From Avena insularis (lineage: Eukaryota; Streptophyta; Magnoliopsida; Poales; Poaceae), in assembly GCA_023614405.1 (NCBI GenBank), contig CM042694.1, positions 358,188,975-358,252,974 on the forward strand: a stretch of DNA of 64,000 nt, read 5' to 3'. Positions 11,007-22,361 of this stretch are shown in pieces (position 1 is the first letter of the stretch; each line of letters starts with the position of its first letter). A program made the position numbers and the translations under genes. The notes beneath the pieces were generated by a model that did no database searches, was not told the DNA's origin, and saw only the letters and a list, made by a program, of their open reading frames with translations.

Positions 11007-13630
11007 AAGTTGTTATGACCTAAACTAACAATGATAAGGGATAAAATTCCATTGGACAACCGCCGTTGTTGTAGGTCAAATGGGTATATCTGTGGGCCCA
11101 TGTTTTAGGGTTTCGTTGGAAACCGAGCACGCGAGCGCCAGAACCCCTCCAAATCTTGCATGTGGCACTACCATATGTTTGAAAGAATGGTGGGATGTTG
11201 ATATAGGAAGAACCCAACCCTTAGGTGTGCCTTTTCACATGCATGCATGAAAATACTAGAAAATTAAGGTTTCTGCACTACTAGTAATTGTTGGAAAACT
11301 CCGCGGGCCGGGTGAACCAGAAGGAAAACCTGTGGAATTAGGTTCAACCTTGGTATCCCATGTTGTTATGACCTAAACTAACAAGAATAAGGGATAAAAT
11401 ACCATTGGTCAACCATCGTTGTGGCAGGTCAAAGGGGTAGATCTGTGGGGCCCATGTTTTCGGGTTTCACTAGACACCGAGTACACAAGCCCCAGAATCC
11501 CTCCAAATCTTGTATGTGACACTACCATATGTATGAAAGTGTGGTGGGATGTTGATATAGGCATAACCCAACCCCTAGGTGAGCATGTTCACATGCATGC
11601 ATGATATATAACATTAGAAAAGGTTTTCATGCATATATATACATGGAAACTCCAACTACGGCTAGAGGCAACACTAGGGTTCAATATTGGTCTCCTATGT
11701 TGCTATGACCTAATCTAACAAGAATAAGGGATAAAAGTCCATTGGTCTCCCATAACTGTGGTAGGTCAAAGGGGTAGATCTATGGGGCCGATGTTTTCGG
11801 ATTTTGTTGGAAACTGAGCACGGGAGCACCAGAATCCCTCCAAATCTAGCATATGGCAGTACCATATGTATGAAAGTGTGGTGGGATGTTGATATAGGCA
11901 GAACCAAACCCTTGGGTGAGCCTGTTCACATGCATGCATGATAACACCAGAATATTAAGGTTTTTGCATTTCTAGTTGGTGGATAACTCCACGTGGCAGG
12001 TGAACCAAAGGGAAAACCTATGGAATCAAGGTTCAACCTTGGTATCCCATTTTGCTATGACCTAAACTAAAAAGAATAAGGGATAAAAGTCCATTGGTCA
12101 ACCGGCGTTGTGGCAGGTCAAAGGCGGTACTTCTGTGGGGCCCATGTTTTACGGTTTCGCTAGAAGCTGAGCACACGAGCGCCAGAATCCCTCCAAATTT
12201 TGCATGTGGCACTACCTTATGTATGAAAGTGTGGTGGGAAGTTGATATAGGAAGAAACCAACCCATGGGTGAGATTTTTCACATGCATGCATAATAACAC
12301 TAGAAAATCAATAAAGGTTCTGCAAACATAACAGGAAAACACTCGGGTGAGCCCGGAGGGAAAACCTTTGGAATTAGGGGTCAACATTGGTCTACATGTT
12401 ACTATGACCTAAAATAACAAGAATCAGGGATAAAAGTCCATTGGACAACCATCATTGTGGCAGGTCAAAGGGGTAGATCTATGGGGCCATGTTTTAGGGT
12501 TTCGGTGGAAACCGAGCACACGAGCGCTAGAATCCCTACAAATCTTGTATGTGGCACTACCATATGTATAAAAGTGTGGTGAGATGTTGATATAGGCATA
12601 ACCTAACCCCTGGGTGAGCCTGTTCACATGCATGTGTGATAACACTGGAAAATTAAGGTTTCTTCACTAGTAGTTGGTGGAAAACTCCGTTGGTCGGGTG
12701 AGCTAGGAGGGAAAACCTGTGGAATCAGGGGTCAACCTTGGTCTCCCATGTTGCTATGACCTAAATTAACAATAATAAGCGATAAAAGTCCATTGGTCAA
12801 CCGTCATTTTGGCAAATCAAAAGGGTAGATATGTGGGGCCCATGTTTTAGGGTTTCGTTGGAAACCGAGCACACGAGCGCCATAATCCCTCGAAATCTTG
12901 CATGCGGCACTACCATATGTATGAAAGTGTGATGGGATGTTGATATAGGCAGAACCGAACCCCTGGGTGAGCCTGTTCACATGCATGCATGATAACACTA
13001 GAAAATTAAGGTTTCTGCACTACTAGTAATTGTTGGAAAACTCTGTTGGCTAGGTGAACTAGAGGGAAAACCTGTGGAATCAGGTTCAACCTTGGTATCC
13101 CATGTGTCTATGACCTAAACTAACAAGAATAAAGGATAAAAGTTCATTAGACAACCGTCGTTATTGCAGGTCAAAGGGGTAGATCTATGGGGCCCATGTT
13201 TTAGGGTTTCGCTGAAAACCAAGCACACGAGCGCTAGAATCCCTCCAAATCTTGCATGTGGCACTACCATATGTATGAAAGTGTGGTGGGATGTTGATAT
13301 AGGCATAACCCAACCCCTAAGTGAGCATGTTCACATGCATGCATGATATGTAACACTAGAAAAGGTTTTCACACATATATATACATGGAAACTCCAACTA
13401 CGGCCAGAGGCAAAACTAGGGTTCAACCTTGGTCTCCTATGTTACTATGAAATAATCTAACAAGAACAAGGGATAAAAGTCCATTGGTCTACCATAACTG
13501 TTGTAGGTCAAAGGGATAGATTTGTGGGGCCGATGTTTTAGAATTTTGTTGGAAACTAAGCACAGGAGCACCAGAATCCCTCCAAATCTGGCATGTGGCA
13601 CTACCATATGCATGAAAGTGTGGTGGGTTT
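11007..13630. repeat. Satellite array, about 350-bp monomers
   Basis: Eight head-to-tail monomers share the anchor TATGACC/TATGAAA at 11014, 11367, 11704, 12056, 12403, 12755, 13109 and 13446. Spacings are 353, 337, 352, 347, 352, 354 and 337 bp. Each carries TGGGGCCCATGTTTT-like, CCATATGTATGAAAGTG-like and CACATGCATGCATGA segments. The last copy is cut at about 13620-13630. Short ORFs through it are shadows. Units 1, 2 and 3 resemble units 6, 7 and 8 more than their neighbours, including the shared 337-bp length of units 2 and 7. Confidence 0.9.
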
Positions 13631-14063
13631 TTGATATATAATAATACAAGCTCGTGATTACAATAACAGAATTTAATATTTCGCAGCTGAAAGCCAATGT
13701 GTAATTTATTGAAACCTTGTTAAAATTAACTTAACAAATTATTTGTTTTGATATATGTAGCAAAATTTTGTTTTCTTAAATAAATATGTGTAATTGTTTT
13801 GCAACTATAACTAGAAGTAGTAAGTATGTGTCACTTTTATGTAGCAGTAACATTTATGCAAACACAAATGGAGTTCAGATTTAATATTTTCAATTTAACT
13901 TAAGTGGAGTCACATATACATTAATGTATATGTTAAATACTGAATTATGCATGTTATTCAATCTCTGTAATAGTAAGTTGTGTATGTATATGAACATATG
14001 CATTAAAATGGTGATACATGTGTCCGTATAGTCCATCTCTGTTATATATAGTATTTAGGAAAC
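13631..14063. other. AT-rich DNA, nothing recognised
   Basis: Unique-looking, strongly AT-rich sequence between the satellite and a local duplication. I see no ORF, TIR or LTR end in it. Confidence 0.5.
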
Positions 14064-14580
14064 AAATTCTTAAATTCCTAATTAATTGAGTATATTTAGG
14101 AGAAACAAATTCCTATTTATACCATGTTCAAACTGAATTAACTTGATAGTCATAAGATCATTTTGTTGTACCAATTTACTAATCATATGCATGAAAAAAT
14201 TACTCTATCTATACTAAAAAGGATGTCTCAGTTTTGTTAAAATTTGGATATATCTATAGATACACTGAAACTTGTATAGATTCATTCAAATTATTTGAGA
14301 TAACTTGCGAAATTCTTAAAATTCCAAATTAACTGAGTATATTAAGGAGAAATAAAATATACCATTTTCAAACTAAATAAACATAAACTAGCTAGTCATA
14401 ACTTTTTTTGTTATATCAATTTACTGATAAGATGCATGGAAATAATTTACTCCATCTGTCCTAAAAAGGATGTCTCAGTTTTGTTAAAATTTGGATATAT
14501 CTATATATACATTGAAACTTGTATAGATTCATTCAAAATATTTGAAAGATCTTGCGAAATCTTTTTTAGAGCGGAGGGAG
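14064..14580. repeat. Imperfect two-copy tandem duplication
   Basis: The stretch beginning CTTAAATTCCTAATTAA (about 14069) through a Stowaway-like ATGTCTCAGTTTTGTT segment recurs about 250 bp later, from CTTAAAATTCCAAATTAA (about 14315). The unit contains MITE sequence plus flank, so the duplication happened after the MITE inserted, or the second insertion was homologous. Confidence 0.6.
14450..14580. mobile_element. Stowaway MITE
   Basis: The terminal repeats are CTCCATCTGTCCTAAAA and its approximate inverse TTTTTTAGAGCGGAGGGAG, flanked on both sides by TA (14448-14449 and 14581-14582). This is the Tc1/Mariner-derived Stowaway signature in grasses. A partial second copy starts at 14201 with CTCTATCTATACTAAAAAGG and has no matching right end. 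Confidence 0.75.
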
Positions 14581-14788
14581 TATACTTTTATATAGCACTT
14601 AATTTGACCATATATATGCAAACAAATATATGTTTAATGGACTAGTTTATTTATAAGCTGGTTCAACTTGTGCACACATGCTAAAATTAATCTCTCAACA
14701 AAGCCTTTTCCTAGTTTGATCTCATAATTTTGGGGGAGTAATAAAAATTTCATTCACTGACTTCTTCTCTCTACTTGCTAATTCGCAG

Positions 14789-15079
14789 GAACGAGATACC
14801 GATGTTGATCAAAGCATGTCGTCCAGACACGCAAAAAGCCACCACATCCTCAAGTAGATGATGAATGAGAGGTTTCCGTTCCTCCTAGGTTCCAACGTGT
14901 ACAAGTGCCCCTTCTCTGTAAGAACCATTGTGAAAGATCTGAGCAGCATCGTGCAACATGCGAGGGGCATTGCCAATGGAGGATAGGAGGGTGCGCCTCA
15001 TACGAAGGCCAAGCACGCTGCCTTCAACATGTACCGGAGCAAATATGTCTATGGCCAAGAGAAACAGAAGGGGCCCTAA
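14789..15079 (+). pseudogene. Decayed exon resembling zf-XS (SGS3/FDM-type) domain
   Basis: A splice-acceptor-like TTCGCAG (ends 14788) precedes a plus frame reading VYKCPFSVRTIVKDLSSIV and then QHARGIANGG, a stop, and KAKHAAFNMYRSKY. The order CP-F-x, KDL, QHA-x-GI, KAxHxA, Y matches the zf-XS zinc finger found next to XS domains in plant SGS3 and FDM proteins, which act in RNA-directed silencing. The second zinc-binding Cys would be Ser here and an in-frame stop follows NGG, so this is a relic. No XS or XH domain is visible around it. Assignment is by motif memory only. Confidence 0.4.
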
Positions 15080-15176
15080 CTAGCTCCCTACCTACTACAT
15101 GTTGCTGCCTCATGTTGCCTCTGCTGCCTCCTATTGTCGCCTCCTATTTATCTAATGGGCATACTATTATATACTA

Positions 15177-15429
15177 CCTCCATCCCAAGGTTTAAGGCCT
15201 ATAATTTTTTCGAAAAAGTCAAACTATGTAAAGTTTGACCAAGTTTTTAGAAAAAATATTAATATTTACAATATGAAAATATATACCCTTGGATACATCA
15301 TGAAACATATTTTCACGTGGTATCTACATAATATCATAGTTCTTGATAGGTTTTTCAAAAAGTTTGGTCAAACTTTCCGTAGCTTGACTTTAAGAAAATT
15401 ATAAGTCTTAAGCCTTGGGATGGAGGGAG
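15177..15429. mobile_element. Stowaway MITE
   Basis: The ends CCTCCATCCCAAGGTTTAAG and CTTAAGCCTTGGGATGGAGG are inverted copies, flanked by TA (15175-15176 and 15430-15431). The interior is AT-rich and forms further internal complementarity around AGTTTGACCAAG and TTTGGTCAAACT. Length is about 253 bp with no coding capacity. Confidence 0.85.
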
Positions 15430-15431
15430 TA

Positions 15432-16937
15432 TCATTTTAGTTGTGCAATTAAGTACTATTAGTACTATTATATGTAAATATAGCACACATGAGAGAGAAA
15501 AGTTAGTATCACAAGACATGGAAAATAGTTCTTGTTGGTACAGCCACGGCATGTCATAAAAATTATCCAGCCAGATTTAGCACATCCACGGTGCACTCTG
15601 CGGTGAGGACATGGTGCTATAGCGATGATGCCGAGGCCTTTCCCGACATATTCTAGTTCTGAAAAAAAGGTAGACACCTGAATGATCGAACGAGAAAAAA
15701 CGATGCAAGTTTAGTCCTTTGCGCAAATAAAATAAAGAAATTGGTCACCACCAACAGATCTAGTTTGAAAGTCAAAAATATCAAGAGTCTACTCAGATCC
15801 TCTAATCAAAAAAAGAAAAGCTTTTTTGTTTCATAGATCAGTCGGTTTGCAGGATAACTCTATCCATGATGTACACCAGCATAGCTGAGCTTCAATACTA
15901 GCAGGGTGATTGAAATAAAGTTTCATCTAATGCACATCAAGTGGTATCCAAGAAGGTTTTAAGTGAATTCGGTAGTGTACTTGGATAATATACACTAAAA
16001 ATCATGAACGTGCTCAACACCACCATAGCCAAAAGAGCACATAATTTCATGGTGACATGAAGTACTGCTCCTAGGACTACCCATTTCAGCTGACCAACAA
16101 CTCAAAAGCAAGATGCTCTAGTGGTACTTTTTCTTCCTCTACGAGCACGACAAGCTAGTCAATCAACAATTCTTGACCTCACATTCACTAAATGCAGATA
16201 TGCCAAGAACCGCCAAAGAGGATCAAACCTGGAACATGTCCTCTGTACCCAACTCCTGATTTGTACTGATTCTTTTCAGTTTATAGAATGCTTGCTCGAG
16301 ATGTACTTGTGCTCCTGAATTCATTCAGCAACTCTCTTATCTCTCTGGAATATGTGGAATTCACATAAAGTAGTCATGGCCGGTGATGATCCCCATCCGA
16401 AGGAAGGCAAGGCAATTTTAGCATCTTGTGTAATGAATATGAGTTTTAGAGTGTGTCCGGTAATCTATAGTAAAAATCAATAGTATAAGTAGCAGCTCGA
16501 TGTACGTACTACTAAAGAGAAGGGAGAAGTTTCATAAAAGCTTAGTAACATATAAGATGACAGATTCACTAAACTAAACCTAACCGAGATAGAGAGACAT
16601 AATATTATCAACATGTGAACATGATCTAGTCAGGATCATTACATACATAAAAAACGAAAATAAATAAATTGTTGGGATGCGAGCCGTTCACAAGTGGTGC
16701 TTTGCAATAACAAACATACCAACTGCGACAATTCATAAGTTTAGCTTAAATTCACATACTTTCTGCGGTAACTCCTACTCCAGTCCATAAAGTGGAGTCA
16801 AACCATGATTACTTACTATTGTCTATGGACTTAAAGTGCATACCAATGAAGGCGATTTGCAGAAGCATATACAAAGAGTATATTTGAAGCATACTAGAAG
16901 TACAAACCATATATCTTCTTTTACATTAGAACAGACT
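15432..16937. other. Unassigned flank of the A1 insertion
   Basis: I find no domain, LTR or TIR here. Composition is moderate, unlike the satellite or MITE flanks, with small open frames only (longest about 65 codons). It is the left half of the site into which the 35-kb A1 complex inserted; the right half begins at 52337. It could be non-coding or intronic DNA of a lost gene, but that is inference. Confidence 0.4.
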
Positions 16938-16942
16938 ATTTA

Positions 16943-17953
16943 TGATGCACCCCGTCCTACGGACGCTCCTACATCTATACCACCAAGTTCCCCAAGTGGA
17001 CCCATGACTCGTGCTCGAGCCAAGATCCTCCAAGCTAAGGTGAATTTTATCCTCTCCTTCTGTGACTTTGATACATCCTTGGATGGCTTGCTACTTCATG
17101 CAAATACACTATGCATTCTCAGCTATGAAGCCCTGACGCATCACCAAGCCCCCATGGATGGAGTACAAGGAGCAGGGCATGAAGAAGAACCTGCGGGCGC
17201 TGAATAGACTGGAGTCTCCGGCCTGGCAGACCGGAGTCTCTGGACAGAGACACTGGAGTCTTCGGCCCGTGTCCGGACCAACCTCTAGATCGACCCTGAA
17301 GACAGTCTGATACCCGATCCGGAGACCGACCGGAATCTCCCACCACGACCAGAGTCTTCGGACCGCTATACCGTAGTATCTGGACCGAGCTTCGCCAGGC
17401 ATGTAAAAGCCTTTGGGCCTTTGGCCCATGTACCCCTTAGTCCGCCCAGCACTTATCCTTTATTCCCAAAGTACCCCTGAATTAGTGGCTGGCCTATATA
17501 TAGTCCCCCACCTATGTTGTAAACCCTAGGCTTGATATTTGGAATTAGTGGACACCCCTTGTGGATCTATCTAGTTCTTTCCTCATGCTCCTTTGATAGA
17601 GGAGCACAAAATATCACAAACCTTGTTGGAGTTTGCATTGTGCCTCCCTCATTGTACAAGGTCTTGTCATCGGAGTCCCTTTGCCAAAACGTCAAGATCT
17701 CACCGAGACTCCCTACTCGTCGTGCCGGTTCGAGAGAGAGCACTCCGCCCGACGCCGATCCTAGGGATTACGCCGGACCGGTCGCCGCCGGTGTGAGCTA
17801 TTGGCTTGTATCATGGCTTCGCGTGTGTGTGTTCGTCGTGTTCTTCGTGCATGAGTTCGTCGTGTTCTTCCCCTCTCTCCCTCCCCCGCACTTCACCCTC
17901 GATTTGAAAGGGATTCGTGAAATATCGGGCACCCCCAAGGTTAGCCCTCAACG
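16943..17953 (+). repeat. A1 5' LTR
   Basis: It aligns with 48946-49986 and 51328-52336. Landmarks are the pol-tail coding stretch (MTRARAK at about 17004-17024), a cluster of GGAGTCTCCGG-type repeats (17208-17380), GGCCCATGTACCCCTTAGTC, a TATA box TATATATA at 17495-17502, and the end CCCTCAAC. The last bases are CG instead of CA in this copy. A PBS follows directly. Confidence 0.85.
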
Positions 17954-17956
17954 TAC

Positions 17957-17969
17957 TGGTATCAAGATC
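17957..17969 (+). promoter_or_regulatory. A1 primer-binding site
   Basis: TGGTATCAAGATC lies a few bases after the LTR end. It differs slightly from the tRNA-iMet complement TGGTATCAGAGC used by most plant Gypsy and Copia elements and would prime minus-strand synthesis. Confidence 0.75.
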
Positions 17970-18687
17970 TTCGTTGCTCACGAATTCCCCCACACAATTT
18001 TCTTCTATCCACCAAAAATTCGGAAATCCTCAAAAAGAGCCCCAAATTTGCCTTTAGATCGATCTCTTGATTTGGAGTGTTATTTGTGGTTTTGATCCGA
18101 CCAAATCTTGTCTTAGGTATTGGTCCAGCTTTATCCTGTGTTTTCCTAGCCCAATTTGGCCAATTTTTCGCGGATTTGAGGACCCAAGGCATGGATTTCC
18201 GCTCAAGAACACGAGCAGTTCGAGCTGGTCCCTAGACCGGAGTTTTCAGACCTGCAGACCGGAGTCTCCAGCCAACACCAGAGTTTCCGACCTGAGCACA
18301 CTCGAGTCTCCGGCCTACACCAGAGTTTCTGGCCCAGAGACACCGGAGACTCTAACCCTGACGCCTATTTTTAACCCTATTTGCCTCTTATTTTGCATTG
18401 GCTAATTTTCTCTTGTTTGTTCATGTCTCGTGTGCATGTCATCAACTAACAACAAGCTTCCGCATCGAAAACATCCATGCTCATCGACACCACGGCACAG
18501 AACATCATCCCGCAACACAGACCACAAGTTCATCATAGCAAAGAAGGTATAACTTGCGTCACCTTGTTAACCCTATCTTACTTTGTGTGTACCTATCCCA
18601 CGAGAGTGGCTCTTCTTGTGTTTTCTTGAGCATTGTTCATTTGTCCTTGGATAGTGAGAGTGCAATAGCAATAGCAAGAGTGACTCG
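17970..18687 (+). other. A1 leader, first part
   Basis: Untranslated leader after the PBS. It holds another block of imperfect CCGGAGTCTCC repeats (about 18236-18355), the same motif as in the LTR. It is cut by element D at the target duplication GTAGC and resumes at 26525. Confidence 0.7.
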
Positions 18688-18692
18688 GTAGC

Positions 18693-20198
18693 TGATGACC
18701 CACAAGTATAGGGGGTGTATCGCAGTATTTTTGATAAGTAAGAGTGTCGAACCCAACGAGGAGAAGAAGGTGCTGGCTAGTGGTGTGGATCAGGAATTCT
18801 CTGCAAATACTTAGCAAACGGATTTTTAGGGGTTTTCGATAAAGCAAGTAAACAAAGTACGAGTAAACAAAACACAGTAGGAATAAATGCAGCAAGTGGC
18901 CCAATCCTTTATGCAGCAAAGGACAAGCCGGTTGTATTTCTATAGATGACCAAACGTTCTCGAGGACACATGGGAAGACTGTCAAGTGCTTTTGCTTCAT
19001 ATAGCTGATTAATCTTCTCTAGCTTGCTAAGTGTTGTGTGGGTAAACCTGTGCTAATGTACCGCCCCATCCAAGACTAATACATACTTGTGATTAAACCC
19101 CTTGCAAACATCCGTAAGTACAAGAAAGTAATTAAGGTAGAAACCTAACCACAGCTTTAAACTCTAAGACCCTTACGTCCCTTGTGCAATGGTTTCCTAA
19201 CGGGGGTTCAGGTTTCTGTCACTCCGGCAACCCCTATGATTAGTAGCCAAATACACAATGCATTCCCCTAGGCCCATATAGGTGAAGTGTCGACGTTCAC
19301 ATGACACCACTAGAAGAAGTACACCACAACTTAAATAACAATCTATTGAATCTTTCTCAACGCAACTCCACTACTAACAACAAGACTTCTCCCATGTCCT
19401 CAAGAACAAAACGAACTACTCACAAGACATCATATGGATCATGATCAGAGATGGAATAATGATGTATAACAATCTGAACATAAACAATAATTCAATGGTT
19501 CACTCAATAGCATCAACTACAAAGAGTAATCAACACCGGGAAAGTTTCCCCTATGAACTATGCAAGATTCAACGCAATTGTTACAGCAATATGGAGATGG
19601 TGATGAGGGTGCTGATGGTGATGATGGTGGTGATGATGATGATGATCCCGATGAAGTCCAGCTTGATGGTGGTGTTGATGGTGACGATCTCCCCTCTCCG
19701 GGAAGGAATTCCCCCAGCAGAAATCTGTCTGCCGGAGAGATCTTTCTCTCTCGGTGTTTTCCGCCCCGTAGAGGCGGCGGAATCTTTCTGTGGTCGCTCC
19801 CCGAGTCTTAGGGTTTTGGGAGGTTGATATATGCCAGAGGGGAGAGGCTGGAGTGGGCCAGGGCGGCCACACCACTCCCAGGCGTGGCCTAGGCCTGCCC
19901 GCGCCATGGGGTGGTGTGGGTCCCCTGTGGCCCACCTCCACTCCATCTTCTGGCATCCCGAGTCTTCTAGAAAAATAGGATTTTCCGTATATTTTCCCGG
20001 ATTTTCTGATCTTCGCGAATTTTGCCTCCAAACAACACCTTTTCCATCAGAATCCTGACTACAGCGGTCCATGCTCCAAAAGTCATCAACCATGCAAAAA
20101 TAGATGAAATAACATAAGTATCACCTCTCATCAATGAAATATATCAATGAATAATAGTGAATTAAGACATAGAATAGTGATGCAAAATGGACGTATCA
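18693..20198 (-). repeat. Element D 3' LTR
   Basis: It starts TGATGACCCACAAGTATA and ends GGACGTATCA; the other copy is 25014-26519. On the minus strand the LTR therefore begins TGATACGTCCATTTTGCATC, a start I associate with common Triticeae/Pooideae Gypsy LTRs. A TATA-like CATATATCAA on the minus strand lies at about 19825-19836. A GAT/GGT-rich microsatellite occupies 19596-19685. Confidence 0.9.
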
Positions 20199-22106
20199 AC
20201 TCCCCCAAGGTTAGACTTAATGTCCCTGTTTAAACTGAGCTCAGTAAACATGACCTCAGGTTTATGGAGTGAAGAGTCGATAAAAGAATACGTACAAGAA
20301 GCATCACATTCATCAAATACATATATCACAATAGAAGACAACTCACTATTATATAACTCAACTTGCAATGAGTAAAGGAAACACAATAAAGATACATAAA
20401 GTGAATCATAATTGGTAACGGCAAACTTAGCTCTTGGTCGAAGAATAGTTGATAATTTGCTGGAGTTCACAAATAGCTAGCTTTTTCAATGATAGCTTTC
20501 AAAGTAGTAAACATCAAGATAAGAGCAATGTGCAAAGCAAGGAACATAAGACATGATTGAATAAATCATCATATGAATGAATGAAACACAACAACTCAAA
20601 ATACTTGCTGAGATAGAAGGGAGTAGGTTTACTGACTCAACAACAAAGTAAAAGAAAGGCCCTTCAAAGAGGGAAGCAGGGATTGCAAGTCTCATAAAGA
20701 GCTCCCAAAAATTATGATACTTACTAGCTTTCAGCTCTCATTGCCCCTATCATAGGCATCTTTAGGTGATTAAGGTTAAAGTGACACAACTAAGAGGATA
20801 TGTTTGACAAGTTATAAGTTGAAATTGCATGCCCCTTACCCGATCCTCATGCTACTCAACTTCAATCACGAGCAAGCTCTTGTCATTTTAAATACATGCG
20901 TATCATTGAGAACCGCCAACGGGGTACCCCTTGCACATGACACATGAGCTATCCCATAATCAAAATGACAAGGCAAGCAGAAAGTGAGCATCTCAGTGAT
21001 CTTTTTATTTGCTATTTGCATAGGTTTTTATTGAGGATGCTTCATAGAATTCTCACTATAGTTATGCTGCAAGTTTCCACCATGATTAGGCATGGCTTAG
21101 GCTAGCGGCCCAGGCGTTTCTCTAACACACATATAAACTCCATGATCTTACAAGTTCCACTTTTATTTCACACCGTCGGGATCCATAACCAAAAGAACAT
21201 GATATCAACTAGGTACAAGTACCAATGAAGTGTTGAAAGCGGTCCCCATGATGCATGGTTCGGCTAACTTCAACACATAAAGCGCAGGCATATACGCAAC
21301 AAAGAAGGACACAATGGTTCAAGTTTATTAAATGCAAGAAAGTAAAGTGTGCCATCAAGTTCGTGAGAGCTTTAATCACTAATTTTCACATAACAAGTTT
21401 AATTTGGGAGGTAGACAAAACAGGAATTTACTTGGAATAGCAATAATGCTACTAGGTAGGTATGGTGGACACAAATGGCAAAGGTTTTGGTTTAAAGGAG
21501 GTGGATGCATGAGAAGAATACCCTCTCAGTACAGGTTTTTGGCTAGCAAGGCTGGGTAGCAAGTATAAGAGTTGAGGGAAACAAACAAACATACAAGTGA
21601 TAAAGACAAACATGCAATCTTCCTTGGAAGCACAAAAGATCTTAACTAGAGAATACTAGACTTATGAGCAAATCAAGAAAGAAAGATGACAAAATTATTT
21701 TTCTCTAGAGTACTTCTATCTTTTTCATTCAACTCTCAAAAATAGTGTTGCTACTGACCGAGCCAGGTTTGCCAAAACCAACTAAATTAACTCAATGATC
21801 CCAAAGTGATACCAATACTAACAACAAGATCAATCATATAACCACGAATTGAAAACTAACATAAGCTAAGCAAAAGAGTGAATGATAGAACTTCTCATTA
21901 ATATTCCATAACGGAAACTCACACCAAGGGATACATATCTAACGAGAGAGGGGACACTTCCATAATGCAAACCATACTACATAATAACTCCTCTATTCAT
22001 GATATGACTCTACTAAAAAGGTAAAAAGATAGAAGATAGTGATGTGATACCGCGGCACTCCCCCAAGCTTGGAACAAACCAAGGGGATGCCAAACCTGAT
22101 GACGAA
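20199..22106 (-). other. Element D non-coding interior
   Basis: About 1.9 kb between the polypurine tract and the small coiled-coil ORF. No frame has coding character. The minus-strand CTTGGGGGAGT directly next to the 3' LTR (about 20199-20210) is the polypurine tract. Confidence 0.6.
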
Positions 22107-22361
22107 TTACTCCTTCGGTGGTGGTGGTATTATGCTCTTAGTTGACGTGAGGAAATCTTCCAACATCTTGCGAAGCCTATTATTCTCCCATTGAAGCATG
22201 TCCACCTTCCTCTTCAAGTCCCGGTACTTATCGCAGAACTCTTTAGTGACTCGTAGGGCTTCCGTTGATGCATGGCAAGTGATTAAAGGTACCAGCCCTT
22301 GCTTGGGGTCTTGGGGGTCTTCGTCCATGGGCTCCTTCCCTTTATCCTTGGCGGACACCAT
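22107..22361 (-). CDS. Element D small coiled-coil ORF
   Basis: An 84-codon minus ORF starts MVSAKDKGKEPMDEDPQDP. Its second half (FCDKYRDLKRKVDMLQWEN) has heptad-like spacing of hydrophobic residues and reads as a coiled coil, ending in PPPPKE. Element E carries an ORF of similar size, place and character (36335-36631). Function is unknown. The repeated position, 3' of gag and before the PPT, suggests it is a real element gene or a relic of one. Confidence 0.45.
   Translation of the reverse strand: MVSAKDKGKEPMDEDPQDPKQGLVPLITCHASTEALRVTKEFCDKYRDLKRKVDMLQWENNRLRKMLEDFLTSTKSIIPPPPKE

Noticed and set aside
11009..13346. Repeated 60-80 codon ORFs in the satellite array
   Set aside because: The same ORFs recur with the monomer period on both strands and are products of the repeat, with no domain or codon signal.
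19558..20093. Overlapping ORFs of 157 and 170 codons in the D LTR
   Set aside because: They lie in the LTR downstream of its TATA-like box, differ between the two LTR copies by frameshifts, and include a GAT/CAT microsatellite coding for His or Ile runs.
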